Shown here in pieces: positions 35,863-47,119 of a stretch of 64,000 nucleotides of DNA; positions within the stretch are counted from its first letter, which is position 1, and every line of letters begins with the position of its first letter. Origin of the DNA: Sarcocystis neurona (lineage: Eukaryota; Apicomplexa; Conoidasida; Eucoccidiorida; Sarcocystidae). The stretch spans positions 1,337,071 through 1,401,070 of the forward strand of contig KL647313.1 of NCBI GenBank assembly GCA_000727475.1, in the 5' to 3' direction. The notes under the pieces were generated by a model. It saw nothing but the letters and a program-made list of their open reading frames with translations, made no database searches and was not told the origin of the DNA. Made by a program: the position numbers and the translations under genes.

Positions 35863-36577
35863 CTACAAGAAGATTCCATCGCTAAGCGCCATACGCTGCA
35901 AATTATCCACGAATTCCTGTTTTATCTCCCTACCGTCTCCCCACTGCCTGTTTACCACCGGCTGATTCTGCTGTCTGTAGTAGAAAATGGTCATTTTAGA
36001 CGTTTGAAGGTCGGTTTGTAGGGTGTATGTCCACCGCAATACATCGAAAATACATGTGCAAATCACAGGGGCCACTCCGTGGTTGGGTTCGCCACTAGAG
36101 ACGTAGTTCATGTCACCTGGTCGCCTTCTATTTGTATGAACCACGCTAATCCTCGTACGTGTTTACGCAGTCACCAGTCATCGACTCAACTGCATGTAAC
36201 GGAGTCATCAGTGTTTTCACTTTGGAACAAAGTAGGCTGTTCATCTCGTCTGCACCGCGCTGGACGCAAGGCGAAAATTCAGCAGTGAAGTTGCCCCTTT
36301 GGAGAATCAACTGAAGCGTCTAATCTTCACGCGAGTCAAACAAGTAGAGTTTCCTGCTCCTAATTACGCCGACGGTTCATCGACATCACTTCCTTGCTCT
36401 GCTGAAAACGGCAACTCCGAGTTACGCAGAGATAGGGAATACGATCTAACTCGTATAACCGTCATTATTGCTACTAATGTGCAAAACTCACGAACTAAGC
36501 AAATAAGGTCCAGCGTCACCACTGCCGAGGGAATGCGCCTTATTAAGTTCTTCACACGGCGCGTCTCTTTTCGATGA
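35863..36577. other. Possible exons, strand uncertain
   Basis: On the minus strand, 36144-35863 encodes a repeat-free frame (DVLRWTYTLQTDLQTSK, EIKQEFVDNLQRMALSDGI). On the plus strand, 36299-36577 encodes another (RITVIIATNVQNSRTKQ). Both have ordinary composition. They lie at the right edge of the repeat-poor segment, and no splice chain was established. Confidence 0.3.
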
Positions 36578-36715
36578 TAAAACCTCTACAGCTTCCTATG
36601 AGCTGTGGGCTTCAGCTCTATTAGAAGAATTTCAGCGCGCTATGCACCACGAGTAGAGACACGTAAATACACGTGACACATAGATTCATACGCATACTGT
36701 ACACCAGTACCTACA

Positions 36716-36718
<3 letters not shown>

Positions 36719-36755
<37 letters not shown>

Positions 36756-37232
36756 AGTATAGTANNNNNNNNNNNNNNNNNNNNNNNNNNNNNNNNNNNN
36801 NNNNNNNNNNNNNNNNNNNNNNNNNNNNNNNNNNNNNNNNNNNNNNNNNNNNNNNNNNNNNNNNNNNNNNNNNNNNNNNNNNNNNNNNNNNNNNNNNNNN
36901 NNNNNNNNNNNNNNNNNNNNNNNNNNNNNNNNNNNNNNNNNNNNNNNNNNNNNNNNNNNNNNNNNNNNNNNNNNNNNNNNNNNNNNNNNNNNNNNNNNNN
37001 NNNNNNNNNNNNNNNNNNNNNNNNNNNNNNNNNNNNNNNNNNNNNNNNNNNNNNNNNNNNNNNNNNNNNNNNNNNNNNNNNNNNNNNNNNNNNNNNNNNN
37101 NNNNNNNNNNNNNNNNNNNNNNNNNNNNNNNNNNNNNNNNNNNNNNNNNNNNNNNNNNNNNNNNNNNNNNNNNNNNNNNNNNNNNNNNNNNNNNNACTAC
37201 ACCTACTATATATATATATATATATATATAGC
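36719..37232. repeat. (TA)n array with a 431-base assembly gap
   Basis: (TA)n at about 36719-36750 and 37207-37230 flank unknown bases 36765-37195. The left edge reads GTAGTAGTATAGTA and the right edge ACTACACCTACTATA, so the flanks are roughly inverted copies. Confidence 0.95.
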
Positions 37233-37245
37233 TATATGTAGTGAT

Positions 37246-37446
37246 ATGGAACAAGTGGCATCCGATGGTGCTGCCTGTGTGTTGTATGCCAAACAACGTC
37301 AAAGAAACAGCGGGGATCACTATGTGGATACCTTACTTGAAGCACTACACAAAATAGCATACCTCCAACAGCGACGCTACCGTCAGTTTTTTGAAGACTG
37401 GGTCAAAGCCGTGTTCCGAGTTCGGCCTTGGAGAGGTCCAATTTGA
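37246..37446 (+). CDS. Small hypothetical ORF or first exon
   Basis: 66 codons from ATG 37246, repeat-free and charged (HYVDTLLEALHKIAYLQQRR, then YRQFFEDWVKAVF). It resembles a genuine helical coding exon. A possible next exon begins after GCTCTGCAG near 37718 (SRKPEDLNEVWLHTRPHLR, stop near 37811), but the donor for the join is weak. A competing minus-strand frame (37761-37345) covers the same stretch. Not identified. Confidence 0.4.
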   Translation: MEQVASDGAACVLYAKQRQRNSGDHYVDTLLEALHKIAYLQQRRYRQFFEDWVKAVFRVRPWRGPI

Positions 37447-38084
37447 GCATTTGCTTTGAGGAAGACGACACGCAGTTGTGTGCCTGTACGTACAAAGGTG
37501 TGTACCTGTATATACTTTCTCCTTACTACACTTCCAAAAGAAGGAGCCGTCACGTGCAGGTATACGTATATAAACTGGGGTGACAACTTGTACTTGTTCG
37601 CCGACATTGTCGGATGCTGCGCTCTTTTCCATCTGATACTCCGCCGTGTCGACGTGGTAGACACACACGTCTCTATGTATGAATATAGAATGAGTGTATG
37701 CGCACGTGTGCTCTGCAGCAAGTCGAAAGCCGGAAGATTTGAACGAGGTGTGGCTGCACACTCGTCCACACCTCCGTTTTCTCAGTCTCTGCGCGCATAC
37801 GCGTTCCTCGTAAATTACACTGCGAGTTTATGAAGGGTTTATTGCGAGGCAGTCAACGCGGGTGAACAACTCTATCGCAACGGATCTTTTTTCACATATG
37901 CACAATTTGTTACCCACACTCATATGTTGCTTACTCGAAAAATTCGCTAGCACGTCCGTGCGCGTATGCACTTAAGCAACTCTCTGCACCGGTGTGCACT
38001 TGCAAATGCGGCACCGCTCGTACATGTTTTGTTGGATGCTTTCTGTTGTGAGAAGGGATACAGATGTCGAGATTCGAGAGGGGA

Positions 38085-39784
38085 ACGTTAATCAACATCT
38101 CGAACGCACGTTTGTATCCCTATATGCATTCGGGAGGGGTCCTTCATCCTGCGTGCCTGCGGTGATTTTTCTACCCCGACAAGTACTCGCAGAGACGGCT
38201 GCACACTCTCACACAGGAATACCCCTGCGCGTATATGTATGTATCACCTTAACACGCTGAACCTCAACAGCGTGCTTCATATTGTTTCCTCGGCCGCATA
38301 TTCCGAGCAGCCGTCTGTAGCGCAGAGAATGTCCGAAGACCAAGCTCAAGGCAGGGGCGAACAGAAGAAAACGCAATTTTGCAGAATGGACATACACACA
38401 CGGGTAGACACCGGGCTGTTCTGCAGTACAGCTCCCTAGTTCACCACTGGTTGTCAAGCAATCACAAACACGTACCCCAAGGACGCGCTGAGTTCCCTGG
38501 GCTCGCGACTGCAGCCTTCACGTAAATATACATATATATATATATATATATACACGCATATATTACACGAAAGTGCGCCAATATGCGAGACCTGCGCGTG
38601 TGAATGCGGCGGCGGCAAAATCACGTCAAACGCTGAAAGGCCGCTCGGTACGCACTGCCATAGCAATCCACACGCCATTGTCACCCGAAGTCTCACGTAG
38701 TTAGGCACATGTGTATACACGCATACATACAGACATGGACCCAAAAGTGCGCGTGTGTACCCACGTGTGTGAATCTGGAAGATGTATATAAACTACACTC
38801 ACATACATACATGGTTATGCTGAACCCCAACATGCACACACATACGCCAGTACCTCTATACGCCTACACATGTGTTTACTGTATCCTACATCTCCACAGA
38901 TGTGTGTACGTGCCCTTATTCTTATGAGCCCACACATGCGTTACGTTCACTTCCTATATACCAGCATATATGCACAAACGTGCCACCGTTCGAAAGCACC
39001 ATGTGGCGGCACTTCCGCCGCAAGGCCGAGACCGTTGGAACTCTTCTTTCGCATTGGTGGAGGTGCGGCTGCTGGACAGCGATTCTCCCTCACCGCCTCG
39101 ATGAGCTCAGCGACGCAACACCTTGCTTCTCTTCTTTCTTGCGGGAGCGGAGAGCTACGTAACGCCGTGCCTGTCCCGTTTCTGCGTAAACTACCGCAGA
39201 AGAGGGACGTGCGGCTGCAGTCCAGGACCGAGCACGGCAGCGACTCTGCTGCTGCTGCTGCTTACGCTGTTGAAGATACACTGATGCCCAGGTGCCGCGA
39301 GAGACCGCCGAGACCGACTCAAGAGCACACGCAACACTAGCGGCTGCGGCAGCACCTTCTGTAGGAGGAAACACATTTCGGCCTACGTCGCACGAGACGT
39401 ACGACATTCGCGTGGATCTTGTTTCTTCCTCGGCCGCTCACAGCTAGCTGTTCGGTCCTTCCCGTGCGGGAGTTAAGTTCTCGTACATTATTCGCATGGT
39501 CAGCTCGACTTGTGTGATACCCACCGTTAGTTTTAGCTGTGCTTGCACTTTTTCTTCGGGGTTTCTAGCGTGGCGTGTACGAGAAGGAGGCTCACGATGA
39601 CGACGGCAGCAGCACACGAGGCAGCACAGCACGAGTGCCCCCTCAGAAGCTGCGGTATTGCGTCAATCGTACAAGCAACAGCAGTGGCGGCAGGCGCGTC
39701 GGCAGACTGCAGTACTAGCCGTGCGGCTAACAGCAAGTCAGCCAGCGGGTAGACTGCAGAGACATAAATGTAGATCGCCAGCAC
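38085..39784 (-). CDS. Unidentified exon cluster, minus strand
   Basis: Product not recognised. Candidate pieces: about 39720-39540 (PLADLLLAARLVLQSADAPA); 39632-39444 (VQAQLKLTVGITQVELTMRI), overlapping it in another frame; about 39407-39090 with Gln/Ser runs; about 38690-38590 (LWQCVPSGLSAFDVILPPPH); about 38512-38476 with a GTACGT donor (SREPRELSASLG); and 38328 to about 38263 between CGCTACAG and GTGATA (LLGICGRGNNMKHAVEVQR), perhaps followed in phase by ARRMKDPSRMHIGIQTC and a stop near 38085. Plus-strand frames compete at 38239-38439 and 39001-39340. Confidence 0.3.
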
Positions 39785-39899
39785 TTTGCAGTCAACGCTG
39801 ACGGCGCGTGCCTAAAGTTAGCTGCTCCAGGAGGCGAAACGATGCGTCAGCAGACGCTCGTAATGGCCCGGAGAAACTCGTCCCTCTCCTCGTCTGTTT

Positions 39900-40640
39900 G
39901 CAGTTCTCGCCACTAAAACAACCAACAGCAGCAACACCCGAACAAGTGTCGAAAACACGCAGCGCTCACGTCACTCCTTGAATACAGAACACCCTGGTCC
40001 CATGCAGCTCTCTCCCTCTCCACACACGTATATACATATGTATATATGCACGCGCGTGCATGTGCCCAGACGCAGACACAGAGGTATACACAAAGAAAAG
40101 TATCTACCCACGTTGGCGGCTGCCTCTGGAGGCATCTGCTTAGATATACACAGACATACTTACACGTACGGACATCTATACACGTACAGGGAGAGAAAGA
40201 ACACACGCCTATGTCATGGTGGAGCGTCCGCTCTATATATCTGCACACACTACAGGTAAGGATATACGTGGACGACGACGTGAAAAAACGTGGCTCAGTC
40301 AAGACGCTCCGCCTGCTCGTCCATGCACATATATATACATACGTGTATGCATATATATACACATACCTATATACATACAGACAGATACATACATATATAT
40401 ATGTGTGTATGTATGATTTTGCATGTCACCATGAACCTCTCTCTGGCCAGGCTTCCCGGCGTCTCTTTTTACCTCGAGTCTGTCCCGTATCTACTTCTTA
40501 AGTTAAGTAGCTTGAATTTCGATTCCTTCCTTCTTGGTTCTCCATATATTTACAGCTTCAGATAAACACACACGTACATGTCATGTCGCCGCGACTGCTC
40601 GTGGGTTTCGTCTGCGGCAAGTACTTTTACTCCCATCCTT
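39900..40640. other. Microsatellite-rich spacer
   Basis: TA, TACA and TATC units (densest at 40320-40410) with short unique pieces. No gene is called. Confidence 0.5.
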
Positions 40641-40679
40641 ACGCGCATGCATATATTCGGAACTCATGTTAGACTTTTG

Positions 40680-40972
40680 TCATACGAGCAGATATGCAGA
40701 CCCAAGATCTCCAACTTCTGCCCACGGAAAACACCTGTGCAGCCTTTTTGCTCTCCACTCTCTTTGCGTCGACGCACTCTCCCCCATCACCCTCTTCAAA
40801 ATCAATACACAGACCACTACCATATAAACTGACAGACACACATATACACAAGTTTACAAGTACACACATATATATAAATGTGACAGTACGTATACACATA
40901 AACCGGCAAATACACAAACACAGAAATAGACAAATAAATGCATTTATATATATACACATACGTAAAGGCATT

Positions 40973-41003
<31 letters not shown>

Positions 41004-44000
41004 GTATTACGTGTATATACATGTAACACATATTACACGTGTATGTGAAGACGTCCACCTTTCTATTTTTGCTTCTCTGTAGGTGACTATGTACGCGTCT
41101 GTTCATGTCTTTCTGTGTCTCTGCGCATCTCGCTCGCACACGTGCACACGGCTGCCTCACCTCCCTTTCATGTTCTTCATCTTCCTCTCTTTTTCTCCCA
41201 CTCACTTTATATATAAACACCTCTCGACAGCACCTCCGTACTTCTCCAAGTTCAGGCACAAGCACCCACGTGTGTGAGCCCCCCCCTACCGTATTTCTTT
41301 GTCTACACACTTCCCCACACATACATATATATACATATATATATATATATGCGACTTTCCCTCTGTCTCTGTCTGTTACACATCTCCCCATATATATACA
41401 TATACATGTGTGCAAATCTCTCTCTGTCTCTGTCTGTCCCACGTCTCCCTCTATCTCTCTTTATATATATATATATAACTCTCTCTCTCTGACTGACCGC
41501 AAGTCTCACTGTATATGTATGTATATATATATATATGTATGTATGTATATGTATGTATGGCCGTATCTCTCTCTCTGCGTCTCTCGCTTTCTCGCACGTT
41601 TCCTTTGCTGTTCAACACATCCGCATGCACGTGACTCACCTGCTGCAGAAACAGAGGAATGACGACCCACCCCGCAGTTTGTAGTTGATTTATCTTCCGC
41701 TGCGCTTCCCCAAATGGCAGCGCCTGCATCGCCTGTGTGAAGCTGCTGCCCTCTCTCGAAGCAGCAGCAGCAACAGCAGTCTTTCCTTCTCCTCCTCCTC
41801 TACCACTTGCCACAGCAGCAGGCGCATTTCCACCAGCAGCCAAACAGCCAGCAGCAGCAGCGGGGCCCGTCTCGGCAGCAGAAGCGGCAGGCGAAGTCGC
41901 CGAAGAGAGAAAAAACCTGTACGGGCTACTACTGCTACTGACGCTGCTGGTGGTGCTGCTGCTGTTGCTGCTGCTGCCTCTGTATTTTGACGCGCGGAAG
42001 ACGAGCCGCTGCCCTTCGCCTACGCAGAGAGGCGTCGCTGCTTCATCTTGAACTGTCCACGCGGCGAGAGAGTCCTGCTCCTCGACGCAGAGCAGCGCCA
42101 CGCCTTTCACCCGGTGGCTGTTGCTGCCAGCAGCAGTAGCCGCAGGAGCTGCAGTCCCCCCACCCCACACACAAACACACGAAAGCAACGGCAGGGTGAA
42201 GTCTCGCAGAACATGAAGTAGCAGCAGCCGCAGCAGCGTGCATCCGGAAGCAGAAGCAGCGGCAGCCGATTCCCCGCCCACGCAGCAGCACGGGCGCCCG
42301 CCCAGCACCAGAAGCAGCAGCAAGAGTATGCAAGCCGCAGTCGAGGAGAAGCAGCAGTCCCAGCAGGAAATAAAATCCTCAGCAAAAGACGTGTGGACAG
42401 CAGAAAAGAAAGGAAGACCGACTTTTCAGTCGCGGCAACTGAGCGAGATACCTGGCAAAAATTCCCGGGGTCCACATGCTCGTCCATGCACGCAGCACGC
42501 AGCTCTTCAGCCAACAGTGCACATATGCTGATATATATTCACGAATATACACATTACATGTGTAAAGCACACGCATATACACATGCGCATAAAAGTGTGG
42601 AAGTATCTACACACTCATATAAATGCGAACACCATAACAATCTACGGACAGCAATACATATATACAGACGTATCTGGTGTACATACACTGCACAAACACA
42701 CAAGCGTGCATACACATATACTCATACATACATATATATATATAAGGAAATCTACACAACGTTGTACAAATATAAGGTGTATACGAGGAGGATAGAGATG
42801 TACGTATACAGTCAACTTGGGTGTATATAAACTACATATGCAGCATGTACCTACATGTACATATCAACCTACGCAAAGATCTATCATTAAACACGTGTAA
42901 TATATATATATATATATGTATATATAGGTATTCGTCGTAATGCATACACAGAACTACATCTACATATATATATCTGCACACAGGTATATACCACACACAC
43001 GCGTATAATCACATGCGTGTGTGAATATACGTGCATATGTGACCACACATCTACATCCGTAGGGACCCACATATGTAAATATATATTTTGAAATGTATAC
43101 GTATATAACCACATACAAATACATATATATATATACCTATATACCTCTCTGACCACACACGACCATCCACAGATGGCCGTACATATATATATATATAGAT
43201 ATATGTTTCTATGACTATATATATAGTTTATGTGTACATGTATGTTCATACTAACAGGGACGTTATACACGGGTCCAAAGAATACACACGCCTAGGCATT
43301 AAAGGCACGTTCAAATACACATCTGTAGACACACACACACACGCCGGCACATACACATTCATGTACACAAGAAACAAACATATATATATATATGTAGATG
43401 CGTGTACATACATATATATCTATATGTATATATATACGTGTCCTTATTCTTACCAGTAGTAGAGAGAGGAGACGCAAAATGGCAGAAGCAGATGCCAGTA
43501 ATAAGCGGCTGCATGCGTTGTAGATCCGCACGTCGAAGAGCAGCAGCAATCTGCGGAAAGTCGCTGCCCATCAAAAACGCTTCACGCTGTTGCTTCTCTC
43601 TCTCCACCCTGCAACAACAGCAGCAGCAGGAAGAGCAGCAGCAGTTGCGACGGCATTGCCAACAGCAGCAGCGGCGACTGCCTTGGCGGCGACAGCAGCA
43701 GCAACAGCTGCCGTCCGACACGTGCGTCCGCGTGGCAATAGTGTCTGCAGCGCGACTGCAGCATACGCAACAGCAGCAGCCCAGCAGCAGTTGTCAGAGG
43801 AAGAAGAACTACCTGCCAGCAACTATGGCAGCAGCACCCCCACCAGCAGCAACAGGGCGAAAAATAGCAACAGCAACAACATACCAACGTCACCACCAAC
43901 AGTGGCAACAACAGCAGCAGTGATAGCAGGAGCAACACAGCAACAGGAGCAGAAGCAACGGCAGCACCTACGACAGTGCCAGCAGCAGCGACAGCTGCAG

Positions 44001-45334
44001 CCGCAACGGCAGAGACGTCAGCAGCAACAGTCCAAAAAACAGCCGCAACAGCGTCACCGATGCAGGAGGAAGTCCACGGGGACAGCAGCAGCAACTGCAG
44101 GACGGGTATCCCCGCCGCCGCACCACCTGCAGCAGCATCGAAGGAGCAAGAGTAGTACCTACACCTGCACCAGCAGCAGCAGCACCAGCAGCAGCAGCAC
44201 CAGCGTAACACGCATAAAAGGGCAGCAACAACCGCAACAAACGCAGAGCCGAGCTGTAGCGGCGACGTAGAGACTCTCCGTAATTTTTTCTGTGTTGAGC
44301 AATCTGCGAGCATTACGCGGTGAAGGACCGCACGTTGCCGCGGGGTCTCGGCGAAGTGCAAGAGCAGGAGGAAGGTCGCAAAGATTCTGCAGGCGATAAC
44401 TACCTCGGGACGATGCTGCTGCATGGGCAGTGGCTGCCGCTGCTGGTGTTGCTGCTGCTCCTGCATGCGTGCGACAGAAGAAAGCCGGGGTGCGTGATGC
44501 ACAGCGTATAAGCGAGGCGACATATCGTAGGAGCCGCAGGAGGACCATGAGCAGCAAAGGCTGCAGCGGCAGCAGAGAAGTAGCAGCGCTGTGTAGCAGC
44601 ACGCCGCAATAAAAGAAGTAGAGGAAGACGCTGCAGCAACAGCCGCCACAGGACGCGCAGCAGCAGGCGGCGCGGTAGCGACAGCAGCAGCAGCACCAAC
44701 AGCAGATGTGGGGGCAAAGCAGTGCATCGAAAGCACGCCACAGCAGCAGCAGCAAAGGCACGTCCAGTAGCAGCACCAGCAAAGACAGGCCCGGCAGCAG
44801 CAGCACTAGCAGCGAAGGCAGGCCCAGCAACGGCAGCAGCAACAGCAAAGGCAGACCCACCAGCAGCAGCAAACGCACGCCCAGCAGCAGCAGCGTCAGC
44901 GGCGGCAGCAGCAGAACCGAGAGCGACACCGCAACAGCAGAAAACGACACGAGCAGCAGCAGAGCGGCGGCAGCAGTAGAGGAGCGGCAGGAGTCGCAGG
45001 TGCTGCAGCAGGGGGTAACAACATTTTGTTGTTTTCTGCATGCGCAGGAGAAGTACCATTTTTGGCGCGGAAGGTCGGAGAGAAGGAAATGCTGCAGCTG
45101 CGGGTCGTCGTGTTCGAGTTGAAAAGAAGAAGACGACGGGGCCTTCAGCAGCAGCCGCAGGTACATCTCGTAAAGCCAGCGAAACTCCTCTGCAGTGTAC
45201 GTACACCGCAGTGCCTCATCGCCTGCTGCGCCTGTGCACTCCGCTTCTCGCCTGCGAGCTCTCCTCACGTCTGCGAAGCCGAAGAAGGAACGAAGATGCA
45301 TGCAGACGTTTTCCCCGAGGTCATTCGCTGGCAA
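40680..45334 (-). CDS. RAP-domain-like protein, C-terminal exons
   Basis: RAP proteins bind RNA in mitochondria or plastids and are abundant in Apicomplexa. The 3' exons join in phase: 42123-41640 (CTGGCAG acceptor, CAG/GTGAGT donor), 41243-41206 (GTGAGT donor) and 40734-40680 (stop). The first holds HRVKGVALLCVEEQDS, a Ser/Ala-rich insert and QRKINQLQTAGWVVIPLF, which matches the end of the RAP domain (Lys/Arg, Leu, Gly-Trp, Val-Ile-Pro); the last has FPWAEVGDLGSAYLL. Upstream pieces are 42527-42452 (frame unsettled); 43608-43454 between TTGCAG and GTAAGA (GSDFPQIAAALRRADLQRMQ); and about 45334-45040 (TAEEFRWLYEMYLRLLL), whose first ATG is at 45301. CTG-rich introns separate them. The true 5' end may be far upstream. 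Confidence 0.5.
40840..41050. repeat. CA/TA microsatellite in an intron of the RAP-like gene
   Basis: ACACATA and TATA units between the last two exons. Confidence 0.9.
41310..41560. repeat. TA and TCTC microsatellites in an intron of the RAP-like gene
   Basis: Three TA runs, each followed by a TCTCTCTGTCTCTGTCTGT-like CT-rich block, give a loose higher-order repeat of about 70 bases. Confidence 0.8.
42530..43450. repeat. TA/CA microsatellite intron
   Basis: About 900 bases of TATA, CATA and ACAC units between the exons at 42452-42527 and 43454-43608 of the RAP-like gene. The long Tyr/Ile/His frames here are artefacts. Confidence 0.8.
43610..45020. repeat. CAG-dense intron (CTG on the coding strand)
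   Basis: About 1.4 kb of GCAGCA, CAACAG and GCAGCG units on the + strand, so CTG/TTG on the minus coding strand. Six-frame reading gives long Gln, Ala, Leu or Cys frames on both strands. Most of it reads best as intron, although some minus-strand coding may be embedded. Confidence 0.6.
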
Positions 45335-45539
45335 CGAATCTCCACACGACTTCCCCGAGCACAGCGTCAGACATTTACACCTCCTCGTCTTATATACTCT
45401 GTGTATCTATGAAAACGTACATATGCGGGATACCCCCCTGCACTTTTTCCTCCCCCTCTGTCTGTCTCTCCCGTTTCTCGTTTAGCTGCCTGTCGCACGC
45501 CGCTGTAAAATATATCTACACGCATGCGCACGTCGCTAG

Positions 45540-45601
45540 TCACGCATACACATATACACATATGTATATATCCATATACAAGTACACATATGTAAATCTA
45601 T

Positions 45602-45636
<35 letters not shown>

Positions 45637-46060
45637 ATTCTCTACATAAACGTAGGAACAGCTGACTGTACCCCGCTGCTCGCGATGAACACGCCAATCA
45701 TCCGCAGAGGAGGTTCTACAGAAGTCGAGATTTACGAGAAATTGTATACACAAGTATACACATATGCGTACAGACACACACGAACATATACACATATACA
45801 TGTATACATATTTCCCCTCTTCCGTCTTAAGGTATATGTGGACACAGATGCATACACACGCATATAAATATGAATGTATAGATTTCCTCCCATCTTTGTC
45901 TCCCTCTCTATCTCTCTGCTTCCCTGACTGTTTCTGCCTTTCCCTCTTCTCCTCTTCTCTCTTCTTCTCTTTCTCCCCATCAGTCTCCACGTCTACACAC
46001 ATACACCCGTATGAACAAACACGCATGTAGACAGCCCTAGACGCGTTTGTGGACCCAGGA
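45540..46060. repeat. TA/CA microsatellites and CT-rich tract
   Basis: (TA)n at 45606-45633, CATA units to 45800, then a CT-rich stretch at 45890-45990. No gene is called. Confidence 0.8.
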
Positions 46061-46079
46061 GAGGCAGCACGAGCGGCGA

Positions 46080-47000
46080 CAGCAGGCGTCAAAATTTCTT
46101 TGTCAGCGCCTGACCAGCCGTATGTCGGCAGGAGAGCCTCAGCGGCAGCAGCACTAGCAGCACAGCAGCAGCAGGGGTAGCAGTAGCGGCAGCAACGCTA
46201 GCAGCGCACACTGCAGCGGCGACAGCAGCAACACCTGTCGGCAGCGGCAGGATTCGCAGCAGCACAAGCAACGGCAGCAGCAGGCAGCTGCAGCCTTGGG
46301 AGCAGCAGGGGAAGGACATCAGCAGCCGCAGCAGGAGAATCAGCATCAGGAGCAGTGCAGGGCCGAAGAGACGCCGCAGCCTGAGAGCAGCTGAAGCAGC
46401 AGCAACAAAACACAGCGGCAGCAGGAGGAAGCGGGCGGGAACAGATGTCGGACGACGCATGGCGCCGACGTCGCCACAGCAGACGCAGTCGTCATCAAAT
46501 GGCATGCAGTTCTCCCACGCGTCGCCAGCGAAAACAGAGGGCAGAGAAAAGACGGGGAAAGGAGAAACAAGAGGAGGAGGAGAAGGCAGTGAAGGAGAAA
46601 AAGAAAGAGAGGAAGAGGAGGAGAGAAACACGCAAAAGGAAAGAAAGACTGCGTCGCTTTCTTTGCTGACGTCTCACCGGCGCAGACACGCTGGGCGCAA
46701 GTGCGGAAGCAGGAGGCAAGCCTGCATACCCCACAAAACAGCAGCAGCAGCAAGAAGAAGAAGAACGAATGTTTCCCTTTTTCTCCTTCCCCACGAGGAA
46801 GCTCCACACACGGCAAAGGGACACCAAGCGAGAAGAATCAATTTTCTACCCAAGAAAAAGGCTGCACGTACGAGCTGCTGCGCATGCGTTTTTAAAAGGT
46901 ACCCGCGCGACGGACGACTGGTTCGGCTGCAGCAAACCCACATGCAGGGGATCTGCTGCTGCGTTGGCGAGCTTCACAGGAAGGTGGGTGAAACGGAACA
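46080..47000. other. CAG-rich and purine-rich stretch, coding uncertain
   Basis: On the + strand a 182-codon frame (46459-47007) is Glu/Arg/Lys-rich. On the minus strand the frames are Leu/Ser/Cys-rich. Neither has a convincing domain. It may be an intron of the minus-strand gene. Confidence 0.35.
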
Positions 47001-47119
47001 GAAGTGAATTCGTTCTCTTCGTTGTAGCGCGACGTGCACTCCGCGCGTGCAAGGGCGCAAGCTACACGCATGCGAAGAGCTGTATGCAGTGAGAGAAAAA
47101 GGTTCTACATACTCAGAAG

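Larger units (their letters stand above)
21200..36650. other. Repeat-poor segment (P-type) between two repeat-rich segments
   Basis: For about 15 kb the CAG/CTG runs and (TA)n arrays that fill the rest of the window are nearly absent. Exceptions are one short TA run near 29320, a short TA/CA patch near 29950 and brief CTG runs near 23230, 23670 and 31980. Composition looks close to random. This fits the feature-poor segments known from Eimeria chromosomes. Exon-like pieces within are listed separately; the remaining stretches (22.9-23.5, 25.0-25.4, 27.8-28.2, 32.9-34.7 and 35.1-35.8 kb) show nothing I can support. Confidence 0.75.

Noticed and set aside
43582..45206. Minus-strand ORFs of 268-391 codons rich in Leu, Cys and Ala
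   Set aside because: Mostly open because CTG/TTG repeats lack stops. Only the end pieces (43454-43608 and about 45040-45334) look like real exons.
46459..47007. 182-codon plus-strand Glu/Arg/Lys-rich protein
   Set aside because: Purine-rich low complexity without domain or splice support; the minus strand is at least as likely to carry the gene here.
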